Positions 1-11,405 are shown, numbered from the stretch's first letter. The stretch: DNA of 64,000 nucleotides from Callorhinus ursinus (GCF_003265705.1 NW_020313217.1:1-64000), one strand, 5' to 3'. Notes: a model not told the origin generated them from the sequence alone. Made by a program: numbers and translations.

Positions 1-1419
1 GTAGAGTGACCGAACACTAGCTAACAGCAGTGGAGAGGGACCGTGCTGTAGGCAGCATCACGGTTCTGGCGGGTGGCAACACTTTCGTTTGTCTGCGTGA
101 AGGCCTAGGAAAAGATTCCCCTGAATCACAGGGTGAGTGCAACGGCTTCGCGCAGAGGCACCTCTCGCACCATCTGTAGTGTCACGAAGCTAGCCCTCCC
201 CCGGCACGGGTGCGTGGAGCCCTGTGTTCCAGGCCCCTCCTTCGAAGGCAGAAATCTGGGCAGATACCGTGCCTTAAGCTACCGCCGGTCACTGGGTTCG
301 AGGGCGCGCTCTACTGTGTACTGTGCCCAAAAGCTCTGGGAACGGCCTCCCCAAAGCCTACCCGAGCGAGCAAGAGCCCGGGGCCGAACACACGCCTCTT
401 GGCTCGGCTCTTGTTGCCGGGTCTAGGACCGTTGCCCCGTGTGCGAGGGCAGGCTGCAAAACCACCATCTGACTCGCAGGAACCACACTGGAGAGGATCC
501 TGGCTCCAGCAGGGACAGCCGTTGCTGAGGGTGGAAGCATTCTGCCGTGTGCCTGCGTTCGTGCGCTGCCAGCGAGTCCCACACCATTTTCGGAGTGAGA
601 TTCAGGCGGCGGCCGAAGGCAGAACACGGCCCCCCGCTTTGTTCGTGAAACCGGGCCTGCGGCCCCGCTTTGGTATACTAGTCTCATTGCTATCGGACGA
701 AGGCGAAGCAAACACAGTGTAGAGAATCCGTGCTGTAGCTGCCGCCGAACTCTGCGGGAGGAGGGAGTGTACGGTGTCCGGGCGTGAGAGCCAGGGGATC
801 GGGATCACTACGCCGAAACTAGGTCAGAAACAGGCCTTTGCGGAAGGCACCTCAAGGCTCAGCTCTTGCTACCCGGAGCTGCTACCTCTAAACTGCTCCC
901 CGTGGCTCGGGAACTCTCGCCGCTCAAACCTGACTTGGAAGAACGCAGCCTGGAGAATAGCACACCTGTAGCTCCCTTTCCCTCTCCAGGGGGCGCGGTC
1001 CCGAGTTCAGCCGTGCTTGTGTGCCCAGCTGGGGAGTGGGTCCCAGAGGATTTCCAAGGGAGAAAGGAGCAGGGGCCCAATGTGCCTCTGGACGCAAAAC
1101 CTCTTTCCTGAAGCTAGGACGTCTAGACGGCCCTGTGTGCATTTAGTCCGAACTGCCATCCGCCTAACGCCAAGGAACCAATCCCTAGAAGCCCCGAGTC
1201 TCCGTCACGAAGGCCCTTCCTGAACGCACACTTCACCTGTGGGGTGTTTGTGGGAAAGCATGAGCGATGGAACCTAAACGCGACTCTGAGCGAGAAACAG
1301 GCCTGTAAGGAAGGCTGCTCTCTCAACCCCTCTCTTGTGCGAGGAGGTTAGCACTGCTCTCCCCTGTGAGCCTGCCTGGAGAACTAGGTACCTAAGCACT
1401 AGCCCGGAGAAGCCAGGCT
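1..1419. repeat. Macrosatellite unit 1 (subfamily A)
   Basis: 1419 bp. Subfamily A ends with CTAAGCACTAGCCCGGAGAA. This unit has an open stretch of 170 codons at 210-722 on the plus strand, which reappears in the same place in unit 4 (4469-4981) but is broken in the others. Confidence 0.9.
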
Positions 1420-2837
1420 GTAGAGTGACCGAACACTAGCTAACAGCAGTGCAGAGGGACCGTGCTGTAGGCAGTATCACGGTTGCAGAGGGTGGTAACA
1501 CATTCAGAGGGTCTGCGTGAGGGCCTAGGAAACGATTCCCCTGAATCGCAGGGCGAGAGAAACGGCTTCGCGCAGAGGCACCTCTCGCACCAGCTCTAGG
1601 GTCACGAGGCTAGCCCTCCCCCGGCACCGGTGCGTGGAGCCCTGAGTTCCACGCACCTCCTTCGAAGGCAGAAATCTGGGCAGATCCCGTGCCTTAAGCT
1701 CCCGCCGGTCACTGGGTTCGAGGGCGCGCTCTACTGTGTACTGTGCCCAAAAGCTCTGGGAACGGCCTCCCCAAAGCCCACCCGAACGAGGAAGAGCCCG
1801 GGGCTGAACACACGCCTCTTGGCTCGGCTCTTGTTGCTGGGCCCAGGACCGTTGCCCCGTGTGCGAGCGCAGGCAGCAAAACCACCACCTGACTCGCAGG
1901 AACCACACTGGAGAGCATCCTGGCTCCAGCCGGGACCTCTGTTCCTGAGGGTGGAAGCATTGTGCTGTGTGCCTGCGGCCGTGCGCTGCCAGCGAGTCCC
2001 AAACCATTTTCGGAGTGAGAGTTAAGCAGCGGCCGAAGGCAGAACAGGGCCCCCTGCTTGGTTCGTGAAGCCGGGCCTGCGGCCCCACTTTGGCATGCAA
2101 GTCACATTGCTAGCGGACGAACGCGAAGCAAACAGAGTGTGGAGAATCCGTGCTGTAGCTACCGCGGACCTCTCTGCGGGAGGAGGCAGTGTCCGGTGTC
2201 CGGGCGCAAGAGCCTGAGGAACGGGTTCCATACGCCAAAGCCAGGTAAGAAACCGTCCATTGCGGCAGGCACGTCTCGGCTCGGCTCTTGCTACCCGGAG
2301 CTGCTACCTCTACACTGTTCCCCGTGCCTCGGGAACTCTCGCCGCTCAACCCTGACTTGGAAGAAAGCAGCCTGGAGACCAGCACAGCTGTAGCTCCCGT
2401 CCCCTCTCCACGGGGCGCGGCCCCCTGTTCAACCGTGCTTGTGTGCCCAGCTCGGGAATGTGTCCCAGTGCAATTCCAAGGGAGAAAGAAGCAGGGGCTC
2501 AAGGCGCCTCTGGACGCAATACCTCTTTCCTGAGGCCAGGCGGTCTGTCCCTGTGTGCGTTTAGTCCGAAGTGCCATCCGCGTAACGCCAAGGAACCAAT
2601 CGCTAGAAGCCCCGAGTCTCCGTCACGAAGGCCCTTCCTGAGCGCACACTTCACCTGTGGGGTGTTTGTGGGAAAGCATGAGCGATGGAACCTAAACGCG
2701 ACTCTGACCGAGAAACAGGCTTGTAAGGAAGGCTGCTCTCTCAACCCCTCTCTTGTGTGAGGCGGTTAGCACTGCTCTCCCCTGTGGGCCTGCCTGTAGA
2801 CCTAGGTACCTAAGCACTAGCCCGGAGAAGCCAGGCT
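1420..2837. repeat. Macrosatellite unit 2 (subfamily A)
   Basis: 1418 bp, very close to unit 1. The frame that is open in units 1 and 4 stops early here, at about 2025, after a change in the segment following the CATTTTCGGAGTGAGA motif. Confidence 0.9.
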
Positions 2838-4258
2838 GTAGAGTGACCGAACACTAGCTAACAGCATTGGAGAGGGACCGTGCTGTTGGCAGCCTCACGG
2901 TTCCGGAGGTTGGCAACATTTTCAGTGGGTCTGCGTGAGGGCCTAGGAAAAGATTCCCCTGAATCACAGGGCGAGAGAAACGGCTTCGCGCAGAGGCACC
3001 TCTCGCACCAGCTCTAGTGTCACGAGGCTAGCCCTCTCCCGGCACGGGTGCGTGGAGCCCTGAGTTCTACGCACCTCCTTCGAAGGCAGAAATCTGGGCA
3101 GATACAGTGCCTTAAGCTCCCGCCGGTCACTGGGTTAGAGGGCGAACTCTACTGTGTACTGTGGCTGAGAGCTCTGGGAACGGCCTCCCCAAAGCCCACA
3201 GGAGCGAGCAAGAGGCCAGGGCGGGACACACGCCTCTTGGCTCGGCTCTTGTTGCTGCGCCCAGGACCGTTGCCCCGAGTGTGAGTGCCGGCCGCAAAAC
3301 CACCACCTGACTCTCAGGAACCACAATGGAGTGCATCCTGGCTCCAGCCAGGAGAGCCGTTGCTGAGGGTGAAGCATTCTGCCGTGTGCCTGCGGCCGTG
3401 CGCTACGAGCGAGTCCCAGACCAATTCCGGAGTGAGACTCAGGCGGCGGCCGAAGGCAGAACTCGGCCCCCCGCTTGGTTCGTGAAGCCGGGCCTTCGGC
3501 CCCGCTTTGGTATGCAAGTCTCATTGCTAGCGGACGAACGCGAAGCAAACACAGTGTGGAGAATCCGTGCTGTAGCTACCGCCGACCTCTCTGCGGGAGG
3601 AGGCAGTGTACGGTGTCCGGGCGCGAGAGCCTGGGGAACGGGTTCCATACGCCAAAGCCAGGTGAGAAACCGTCCGTTGCGGCAGGCACCTCTCAGCTCA
3701 GCTCTTGCTACCCGGAGCTGCTACCTCTACACTGCTCCCCGTGGCTCGGGAACTCTCGCCCCTCAACCCTGACTTGGAAGAAAAAAGCCTAGAGACCAGC
3801 ACAGCTGTAGCTCCCGTCCCCTCTCCACGGGGCGCGGCCCCCTGTTCAACCGAGCTTGTGTTCCCAGCTGCGGAGTGGGTCCCAGCGGAATTCCAAGGGA
3901 GAAAGGAGCAGGGGCCCAAGGCGCCTCAGGATGCAACACCTCTTTCCTGAGGCCAGGCCGTGTAGACGACCCTGAGTGCGTTTAGTCTGCACTGCCATCC
4001 ACGTAACGCCAAGGAACCAAACGCTAGAAGCCCCGAGCCTCCGTCACGAAGGCCCTTCCTGAGCGCACACTTCACCTGTGCGGTGTTTGTGGGAAAGCAT
4101 GAGCGATGGAACCTAAACGCGACTCTGACCGAGAAACAGGCCTGTAAGGAAGGCTGTTCTCTCAACCCCTCCCTTGTGTGAAGCGGTTAGCACTGCTCTC
4201 CCCTGTGGGCCTGCCTGGAGAACTAGGTACCTAAGCACTAGCCCGGAGAAGCCAGGCT
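2838..4258. repeat. Macrosatellite unit 3 (subfamily A)
   Basis: 1421 bp. Its distinguishing bases include GTGGCTGAGAGCTCTGGGAA in monomer 2, shared with unit 4, where units 1 and 2 read GTGCCCAAAAGCTCTGGGAA. This suggests that units 3 and 4 are closer to each other than to units 1 and 2. The 170-codon frame ends early, at about 3284. Confidence 0.9.
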
Positions 4259-5675
4259 GTAGAGTGACCGAACACTAGTTAACAGCATTGGAGAGGGACC
4301 GTGCTGTAGGCAGCATCACGGTTCCGTAGGGTGGCAACACTTTCAGTGGGTCTGCGTGAGGGCCTAGGAAACGATTCCCCTGAATCACAGGGCGAGAGAA
4401 ACGGCTTCGCGCAGGGGCACCTCTCGCACCAGCTCTAGTGTCACGAGGCTAGCCCTCCCCCGGCACGGGTGCGTGGAGCCCTGAGTTCCAGGCACCTCCT
4501 TCGAAGGCAGAAATCTGGGCAGATACCGTGCCTTAAGCTCCCGCCGGTCACTGGGTTAGAGGGCGCGCTCTACTGTGTACTGTGGCTGAGAGCTCTGGGA
4601 ACGACATCCCCAAAGGCCATCCGAGCGAGCAGGCGGCCGGGGCCGAACACACGCCTCTTGGCTCGGATCTTGTTGCTGGGCCCAGGACTGTTGCCCCGTG
4701 TGAGAGCGCAGGCCACAAAACCAACACCTGACTCGCAGGAACCACACTGGAGAGCATCCTGGCTCCAGCAGGGACAGCCCTTGCTGAGGGTGGAAGCATT
4801 CTGCCGTGTGCCTGCGGCCGTGCGCTGCCAGCGAGTCCCAGACCATTTTCGGCGTGAGACTCAGGCGGCGGCAGAAGGCAGAACACGGCCCCCCGCTTGG
4901 TTCGTGAAGCCGGGCATGCGGCCCCGCTTTGGCATACAAATCTCATTGCTAGCGGACGAACGCGAAGTAAACACAGTGTAGAGAATCCGTGCTGTAGCTG
5001 CCCCCGACCTCTCTGCGGGAGGAGGCAGTGTACGGTGTCCGGGCGCGACAGCCTGTGGACCGTGTTCCCTACGCCAAAGCCAGGTGAGAAACAGGTCGTT
5101 GCGGAAGGCACCTCTCGGCTCAGCTCTTGCTGCCCGGAGCTGCTACCTCTACACTGCTCCCCGTTGCTCAGGAACTCTCGCCGCTCAACCCTGACTTGGA
5201 AGAAAGCAGACTGGAGACCAGTATAGCTGTAGCTCCCGTCCCCTCTCCACGGGTCGCGGTCCCTTGTTCAATCGTGCTTGTGTGCCCAGCAGGGGAGTGG
5301 GTCCCAGCGGAATTCCAAGGGAGAAAGAAGTAGTGGCCCAAGGCGCCTCTGGACGCAACACCTCTTTCCTGAGGCCAGGCCGTCTGGCCTGTGTGCGTTT
5401 AGTCCGAACTGCCATTCGCCTAATGCCAAGGAACCAAACGCTAGAGGCCCCAAGCCTCTGCCACGAATGCCCTTCCTGAGCGCACACTTCACCTGTGGGG
5501 TGTTTGTGGGAAAGCATTAGCGATGGAACCTAAACGCGACTCTGAACGAGAAACAGGCCTGTAAGGAAGGCTGCTCTCTCGACCCCTCTCTTGTGTGAGG
5601 ATGTTAGCACTGCTCTCCCCTGTGGGCCTGCCTGTAGACCTAGGTACCTAAGCAGTAGCACGGAGAAGCCAGGCT
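4259..5675. repeat. Macrosatellite unit 4 (subfamily A)
   Basis: 1417 bp. It shares the GTGGCTGAGAGCTCTGGGAA variant with unit 3 and keeps the same 170-codon open stretch as unit 1 (4469-4981). It ends with the subfamily A tail, slightly changed (AAGCAGTAGCACGGAGAAGC). Confidence 0.9.
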
Positions 5676-7081
5676 GTAGAGTGACCAAACACTAGCTAAC
5701 AGCAGTGGAGAGGGACCGTGTTGTAGACAGCATCAGGGATCCGGAGGGTGGCAACAATTTCAGTGGGTCTGCGTGAGGGCCTAGGAAACGATTCCTCTGA
5801 ATCACAGGGCGAGAGAAACGGCTTCGCGCAGAGGCTCCTCTCGCACCAGCTCTAGTGTCACGAAGGTAGCCCTCCCCAGGGACAGGTGCGTGGAAACCTG
5901 AGTTCCAGGCACCTCCTTCGAAGGCAGAAATCTGGGCAGATACCGTGCCTTTTGCTCCCATCGGTCACTGGGTTAGAGGGCGCGCTCTACTGTGTACTGC
6001 GGCCAAGAGCTCTGGGAACAGCCTCCCTAAGCCCACCCGAGCGAGCAAGAGGCCGGGGCCGAAGACACGCCTCTTGGCTCGGCTCTTGTTCCTGGGCCCA
6101 GGACCGTTGCCTCGTGTGCGAGTGCAGGCCGCAAAACCACCACCTGACTCGAAGGAACCACCCTGGAGAGCATCCTGGCTCCAGTCGGGACAGCCGTTGC
6201 TGAGGGTGGAAGCATTGTGCAGTGTGCCTGCGGCCGTGCGCTGCCAGCGAGTCCCAGACCATTTTCGGAGTAAGACTCAGGAAGCGGCAAAAGGCAGAAC
6301 ACTGCCCCCCGCTTGTTTCGTGAAGCTGGGGCTGCGGCCCCGCTTTGGTATGCAAGTCTTATTGCTCGCGTACGAACGTGAAGCAAACACAGTTTAGAGA
6401 ATCCGTGCTGTAGCTGCCGCCGACCTCTCTGCAGGAGGAGGCAGTGCACGGTGTCCGGGCGCGAGAGCCTGGGGAACGTGTTCTATACGCCAAAGCCAGG
6501 TGAGAATCCGTCCGTTGCGGCAGGCACCTCTCGGCTCAGGTCTTGCTACCCGGAGCTGCTACCTCTACACTGCTCCCCGTGGCTCGTGAACTCTCGCCGC
6601 TCATCCCTGACTTGGATGAAAGCAGCCTGGAGACCAGCACAGCTGTAGCTCCCGTCCCCTCTCCACGGGGCGCGGCCCCCTGTTCAACCATGTTTGTGTG
6701 CCCAGCTGGGGAGTGGGTCCCAGGGAATTCCAAGGGAAAAAGAAGCAGGGCCCCAAGTCGCCTCTGGATGCAACACCTCTTTCCTGAGTCTAGGCCGTTT
6801 GGCCCTCTGTGCGTTTAGTCCGAACTGCCATCCGCCTAACGCCAAGAAACCAAACGCTAGAGGCCCCTAGCCTCCGGCACGAAGGCCCTTCCTGAGCGCA
6901 CACTTCACCTGTGGGGTGTTTGTGGGAAAGCATGAGCGAGGGAACCTAAACGTGACTCTGACTGAGAAACAGGCCTGTAAGGAAGGCTGCTCTCTCTTGT
7001 GTGAGGAGGTTAGCACTGCTCTACCCTGTGGGCCTGCCTGGATGTTTAGGTACCTGGCCACTCTCGCCAAGCATCCAAGCT
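5676..7081. repeat. Macrosatellite unit 5, chimeric A/B
   Basis: 1406 bp. The body is subfamily A, but the last ~50-60 bases switch to the subfamily B tail (GGTACCTGGCCACTCTCGCC then AAGCATCCAAGC), as at the end of unit 7. A short deletion near 6992-7000 removes the CAACCCC segment found in units 1-4. The switch lies inside a monomer, as expected for a recombination junction between two array types. Confidence 0.88.
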
Positions 7082-8500
7082 GTGGAGTTCCCCGACTTCA
7101 CCTAACAGCAGTGTAGAGGGATCGTGTTGTAGACAGCATCACTGTTCCGGAGGCTGGAAACACTTTCAATGTGTGTGCGTGAAAGCCTGGGAAACGATTC
7201 CCTAAAGCCCCGGGCGAGAAAACCGGCCTCGTGCAGAGGCACCTAGCGCATGAGCTCTAGTTTCACGAAGCCTGCACTTCCCCGGCATGTGTGCGTGAGG
7301 GTCTGAATTCCAGGCACCTCCCTCGAAGGCACAATACTGTGGAGAAACCGTGCTTTAGCTCCTGCCAGTCATTGGGTGGGAGGACGCTGTATAATGTGTA
7401 CTGTGGCTGAGAGCCCGGGGAACGGCCTCCCTACGTCAACTCGGGGAAGCAAAACGGCCGGTGCCGTAGACACCTCTGGACTCAGCTCTTGTTTCTGTGG
7501 CTAGTTCCGTTGCCCCGTGTGTGTGTGCAGGCCGAAAGCCAAGCGCCTTACTCGAAGGAACCACACTGTAGAGAATCCGTGCTTCAGCCGGAGGTGCCGT
7601 TCCTGAGAGTGGAAGCATGTGGATGTGTGCATGCGGGCAGGAACTGCCAGAGAGCCCCAAACGGTTTTCTGAGTGAGACTCGGGTCGCGGCAGAAAGCAG
7701 AAAATGACTCCCCACGTGTGTCATGAAGCCAGCACTGCGGGCCCACTCTTGCATGCAAGTCTAATTGCTGGCGTCCTGAGTCGAAGCGACAACAGTGTAG
7801 AGAAACCGTGCTCTAGCTACCGGTGACCTCTCTGAGGGAGGAAGCCACGTATGGTGGACCGTGGGTGAGAGCTCGGGGAACGGGTTCCGTAGGTCAAAGC
7901 GAGGGAGAAACAGGCCCGCGCGGAAGGCACCTCTCGGCTCCGCTCTTGCTACCTGAAGCCACTAACACTAAACCGTTTCCGTGTGTTTGGAGCGCTCGGT
8001 CCTCAACACTGACTTGGAAGGATCAAGCCTTTATAGTAGCCCAGTTTGAACTCATGTCGCCTCTCCACAGGGTGGCCACATTTTCAACTGTGCTTGTATG
8101 CCCACCGGGGGGAGGGGTTCCCAGCAGAATTCCAAGGGGGAAAGAAGCCTGGGCCCGAGGCGCCTCTCGACTCACCCCCTCTTTCATGAAGCTAGGTCGT
8201 CTGCCGACCCCCCCCCCGTGTGGGTTTAGTCCCAAGTGCCATCCGCCTAGCGCAAAGGAGCCAAACGGTAGAGGCCCCATGCCTCAACCGAGAACGCCCT
8301 CCCTGAGCGCAAACTTCATCGGCTGTGTGTCTGTGTGAACGCAGGAGAAATGGGCCCTCAACGTTACCCTGAGTGGGAGACCAGCCTGTGGTGAAGGCTG
8401 CTCTCGACTCACCTCTGGTTTCAGGAGGTGAGCACCGCTGTACCCTGTGTGCCTGCCTGGATGCCTAGGTACCTGGCCACCACCGCAAAGAATCCAAGCT
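7082..8500. repeat. Macrosatellite unit 6 (subfamily B)
   Basis: 1419 bp. It starts with GTGGAGTTCCCCGACTTCAC and is clearly diverged from subfamily A. Its first ~500 bp is nearly the same as the start of unit 8 and less like unit 7. Confidence 0.88.
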
Positions 8501-9922
8501 GTAGAGTTCCCGAGCAGCAGTGTGACAGCGGTGTAGAGGGACCGTGTCGTAGACAGCATCACTCCTCCGGAGGGTGGAGACCCTTTCGGCGTGTGTGCGT
8601 CAGAGCCCGGGAAACGATTCCCCTAAAGCCCTGGGCGAGAGAAACGGCTCTGTGCAGTGGCACCTCTCGCATCCGCTCTAGTTTCACGGGGCTAGCCCTC
8701 CTCCGGCACGTGTGCGTGGAGGCCTGAGTTCCAGGCCCCTCCCTTGAAGGCACAACACGTTGGAGAGACCGTGCTTTAGCTCCCGCCGCTCACCGGCTGG
8801 GAGGACGCTGTATACCGGGTACCGTGGCTGAGAGCCCAGGCGACGGCTTCCCTACGTAAACCCCAGGGAGGAAGAGGCCGCTGCCAAAGAAGACCCCTCT
8901 CGACTCAGCTCCCGTTTCCGGGGCCGGGACCGGTGCCCCGCGTGTGCATGAGGGCCGAAAGCCCACCACCGAACCCGAAGGCCGCCCCCCCGTAGGGAGT
9001 CCGTGCTTCAGCCCGAAGAGCCGTTCCTGAGGCTGGAAGCATCTTGCTGTGTGCATGCGGGCGAGCACTGCCAGCGAGTCCAAACCCACTTGCTGGGTGA
9101 GACTCAGGCCGCGGCAGGAGGCAGAACAACGCCTCCCCCCACTTGCTCCATGAAGCCAGCCCTGCGGCCCCACTTTTGCATGCGAGCCTAAGTGCTAGCC
9201 TACTACCTCGGAGCAACGAGAGTGGCGAGAGCCCGTGCTTTAGCTGCCCTCGACCTCTCTGAGGGAGGAAGCCGTGCACGGTGTACCGTGGGCGAGAGCC
9301 CGGGGAACGGGTTCCAGGCGGCAGAGCGAGGGAGAAAGGGGCCGGTGGCAGAAGGCACCTCCCGGCTCACAGCTCCTGCTTGCCGGACGCTACTAACACT
9401 AAACTGCCCCACGTGGCTTGGGAACGCTCGGTGCTCAACACTGACTTGGAAGAAACAAGCCCGGGGAGAAGCCCAGCTTCAACTCCCGTCCCCTCTCCCC
9501 AGGGTGGCCACATTTTGAACTATGCTTGTGTGCCCAAGGGGGATTGGGTCCCAGCAGAATTCCAAGGGAGAAAGAAGCCTGGGCCCAAGGCGCCTCTCTA
9601 GTCCACTCCTCTTTCGTGAGGCTAGGTCGTCTGCCCCCCGTGTGCGTTTAGGCCCAAGTGCCACCCGCCAAGCGCTAAGGAACAAAACGTTGGAGGCCCC
9701 GTGCCTCAGCCAGGAATGCCCTTCCTGAGCGCAAACTTCGTCTGTTGTGTGTTTGTGTGAAAGCATGGGAAATGGGACCTAAACGTTACCCGGAACGAGA
9801 AACCGGCCTGTGGGGAAGGCTGCTCTCGAAGCACCTCTGGTTTCAGGAGGTGAGCGCCACTCTACCCTGTGTGCCTGCCTGGATGCCTAGGTACCTGGCC
9901 ACTCTCACAAAGCATCCAAGCT
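8501..9922. repeat. Macrosatellite unit 7 (subfamily B)
   Basis: 1422 bp. It starts with GTAGAGTTCCCGAGCAGCAG and differs from units 6 and 8 in the first ~500 bp, which suggests an alternating two-unit arrangement in the B block. It is locally GC-rich (about 8900-9180). Confidence 0.88.
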
Positions 9923-10450
9923 GTGGAGTTCCCCGACTTCACCTAACAGCAGTGTAGAGGGACCGTGTTGTAGACAGCATCACTGTTCCGGAGGGTGGAA
10001 ACACTTTCAGTGTGTGTGCGTGAGAGCCTGGGAAACGATTCCCCTAAAGCCCCGGGCGAGAAAACCGGCCTCGTGCAGAGGCACCTAGCGCATGAGCTCT
10101 AGTTTCACGAAGCTAGCACTCCTCCGGCATGTGTGCGTGCGGGTCTGAGTTCCAGGCACCTCCTTTGAAGGCACAACACTGTGGAGAAACCGTGCTTTAG
10201 CTCCTGCCGGTCACTGGGTGGGAGGACGCTGTATACTGTGTACTGTGGCTGAGAGCCCGGGGATCGGCCTCCCTATATCAACCCAGGGGAGAAAAAAGTC
10301 CGGTGCTGAGGACCCCTCTCAACTCAGCTCATGTTTCTGGGGATAGTACCATTGCCCCGTGAGTGTCCAGGCTGGAAGTCAGCTGCCTAACTTGAAGGAA
10401 GCACAGTGTAGAAAATCCGTGCTTCTTCCAGAAGAGTCGGTCCTGGGAAT
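9923..10450. repeat. Macrosatellite unit 8, truncated (array edge)
   Basis: About 528 bp matching the first third of unit 6. Similarity decays and ends around 10,440-10,455, in the third monomer (compare GTGCTTCTTCCAGAAGAG here with GTGCTTCAGCCGGAGGTG in unit 6). This is the proximal edge of the array. CpG variation is higher than inside the array, as is usual at satellite edges. Confidence 0.85.
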
Positions 10451-10454
10451 GGAT

Positions 10455-10830
10455 CTGGCCTGGGTTCTGTTGCTCTGGTTCATGCAGTAGTCTCTTTACC
10501 TCCAAGTCATTGCTTTTTTCAAAACATCATTTGTCCTGTTCCCTGAAACAACAAAACAGTGCAGTAGGAACAGCTGGGCCCATACTTGCCTGGTGTGTTC
10601 TAAAGTGTGTCTTTCTGTTTGCTCAGCTCAGTGTCTCCTTCTGTTCCCATGTGCCCCTCTCTCTGCATCCACAATTTCTCATGGCAGAGGAGATCTCGGG
10701 ACATTACATCAGTCTGGACCCCCCCCCCCCCAAGTGTGTCTGTTGACGGTCCATCTGTAGCACAAGTGGGGAGTCTGGAATTTCCCCCACCCCTAATTTC
10801 CTCTCCCATCCCCTGGCTCGGGGGTACCCA
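10455..10830. other. Non-satellite sequence, no gene recognised
   Basis: Single-copy-looking sequence between the macrosatellite edge and the exon-like block. It contains a 12-base C run near 10,720-10,731. Short open frames on both strands overlap low-complexity C/T-rich DNA and show no recognisable domain. Confidence 0.5.
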
Positions 10831-10833
10831 CAC

Positions 10834-10964
10834 TGGTTGAAGAACTGCTCCATGCTCTCCTGCTGGTTGGCGGTCTTTAGATGTTCCACTGTGCTCTGAA
10901 GGAGACTCTCCTGTTTGGACAATTTGGTTGTCAGTTCCAGAATTTCCTTTTTCATAGACTGTCC
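10834..10964 (-). pseudogene. Exon-like block encoding a coiled-coil segment
   Basis: On the minus strand, a polypyrimidine tract and acceptor (TTTCCCTTCTCCAG) run directly into a 131-base open segment. It encodes a charged heptad-like peptide that starts GQSMKKEILELTTKLSK and continues with QESLLQST and QQESMEQFF. A possible donor follows (CCA then GTGTGG). The composition is typical of an exon from a coiled-coil protein; I do not recognise the gene. No flanking exon is certain, so it may be an isolated duplicated exon rather than part of an active gene. A second, broken copy lies at about 48,703-48,789 on the plus strand, with shared flanking intron sequence. Confidence 0.55.
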
Positions 10965-11171
10965 CTGGAGAAGGGAAACAGGCTCTCTGTCAATGGTCAG
11001 AAGGCCTAAAGCACCCCATGTTTTGCGGCTCTTGAAAATCAAAAGTGGGATTCTATAATCTCAGCTATTTCTGGACTGAAGTCCCTCCCTGAAAGCCTCT
11101 AAAACCCTCCAGCTGAGGCCAGCTTAGAATGAGGCCATTAGGTTGGAACACTGAGAACCTGGGAGCCTCCA
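10862..11171 (-). repeat. Segmental duplication copy 1 (intron plus exon block)
   Basis: The reverse complement of this interval matches 48,480-48,789 along its length. Shared markers include TTTGATTTTCAAGAGCC, GGCACTTTAGGCCTTCT-like sequence, CATTGACAG and CAGAGCACA. By eye the copies are roughly 80-85% identical. Similarity stops near 11,171 on one side and within the exon, near 10,862, on the other. Confidence 0.8.
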
Positions 11172-11405
11172 TGCAGATGGACACAGGCCTCCACTCTTGT
11201 TCCTATAGAGAACCAGGGCAGCTCCAGAACTCCTAGCGGTGGCGCAAGAGCTCACATTTAGCGCTGACATCAGTTCTAGTGCCCTGGCATCAACAGTTAA
11301 GACTTGGTATTTGGGAATGTTATGGCTGGGGAGACAGTCTGCGATTTTGTAAATCTTTTGACCAACTTCAAGATGGCAAAACACCCTCTCCTTTGGAACT
11401 GGCAT
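11124..11405 (-). other. Open reading frame of 93 codons, unidentified
   Basis: A minus-strand open frame beginning MPVPKERVFCHLEVGQK. Its composition is not obviously low-complexity. The 3' third lies partly in the duplicated intron-like block, which argues against a single continuous gene. I see no domain, signal peptide or homologue. It could be a chance frame, a fragment of an old retroelement, or exon remains of the same unknown locus as the coiled-coil exon. Confidence 0.2.

Larger units (their letters stand above)
1..10450. repeat. Macrosatellite array, ~1.42 kb unit, 7.4 copies
   Basis: A head-to-tail array whose units start at the anchor GTAGAGTGACCGAACACTAG or its variant GTGGAGTTCCCCGACTTCAC. 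Starts at 1, 1420, 2838, 4259, 5676, 7082, 8501 and 9923 give lengths of 1419, 1418, 1421, 1417, 1406, 1419 and 1422, plus a partial copy. Each unit contains six diverged copies of a ~236 bp monomer. A shared core (GAGAAACnGGC..., then CACCTCTCGGCTC, then GCTCTTGCTACC-like) recurs in unit 1 near 131, 368, 610, 822, 1057 and 1288, then at 1552 in unit 2. The DNA is rich in CpG for mammalian satellite. Window base 1 coincides with a unit start, so the array probably continues to the left. I cannot name the satellite family. Long open frames occur in all six frames and look like a by-product of GC-rich, stop-poor sequence. Confidence 0.93.

Noticed and set aside
1..10440. Many long open frames on both strands as genes
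   Set aside because: They overlap in several frames, are not kept between macrosatellite units, lack domains, and follow from stop-poor GC-rich repeat DNA.
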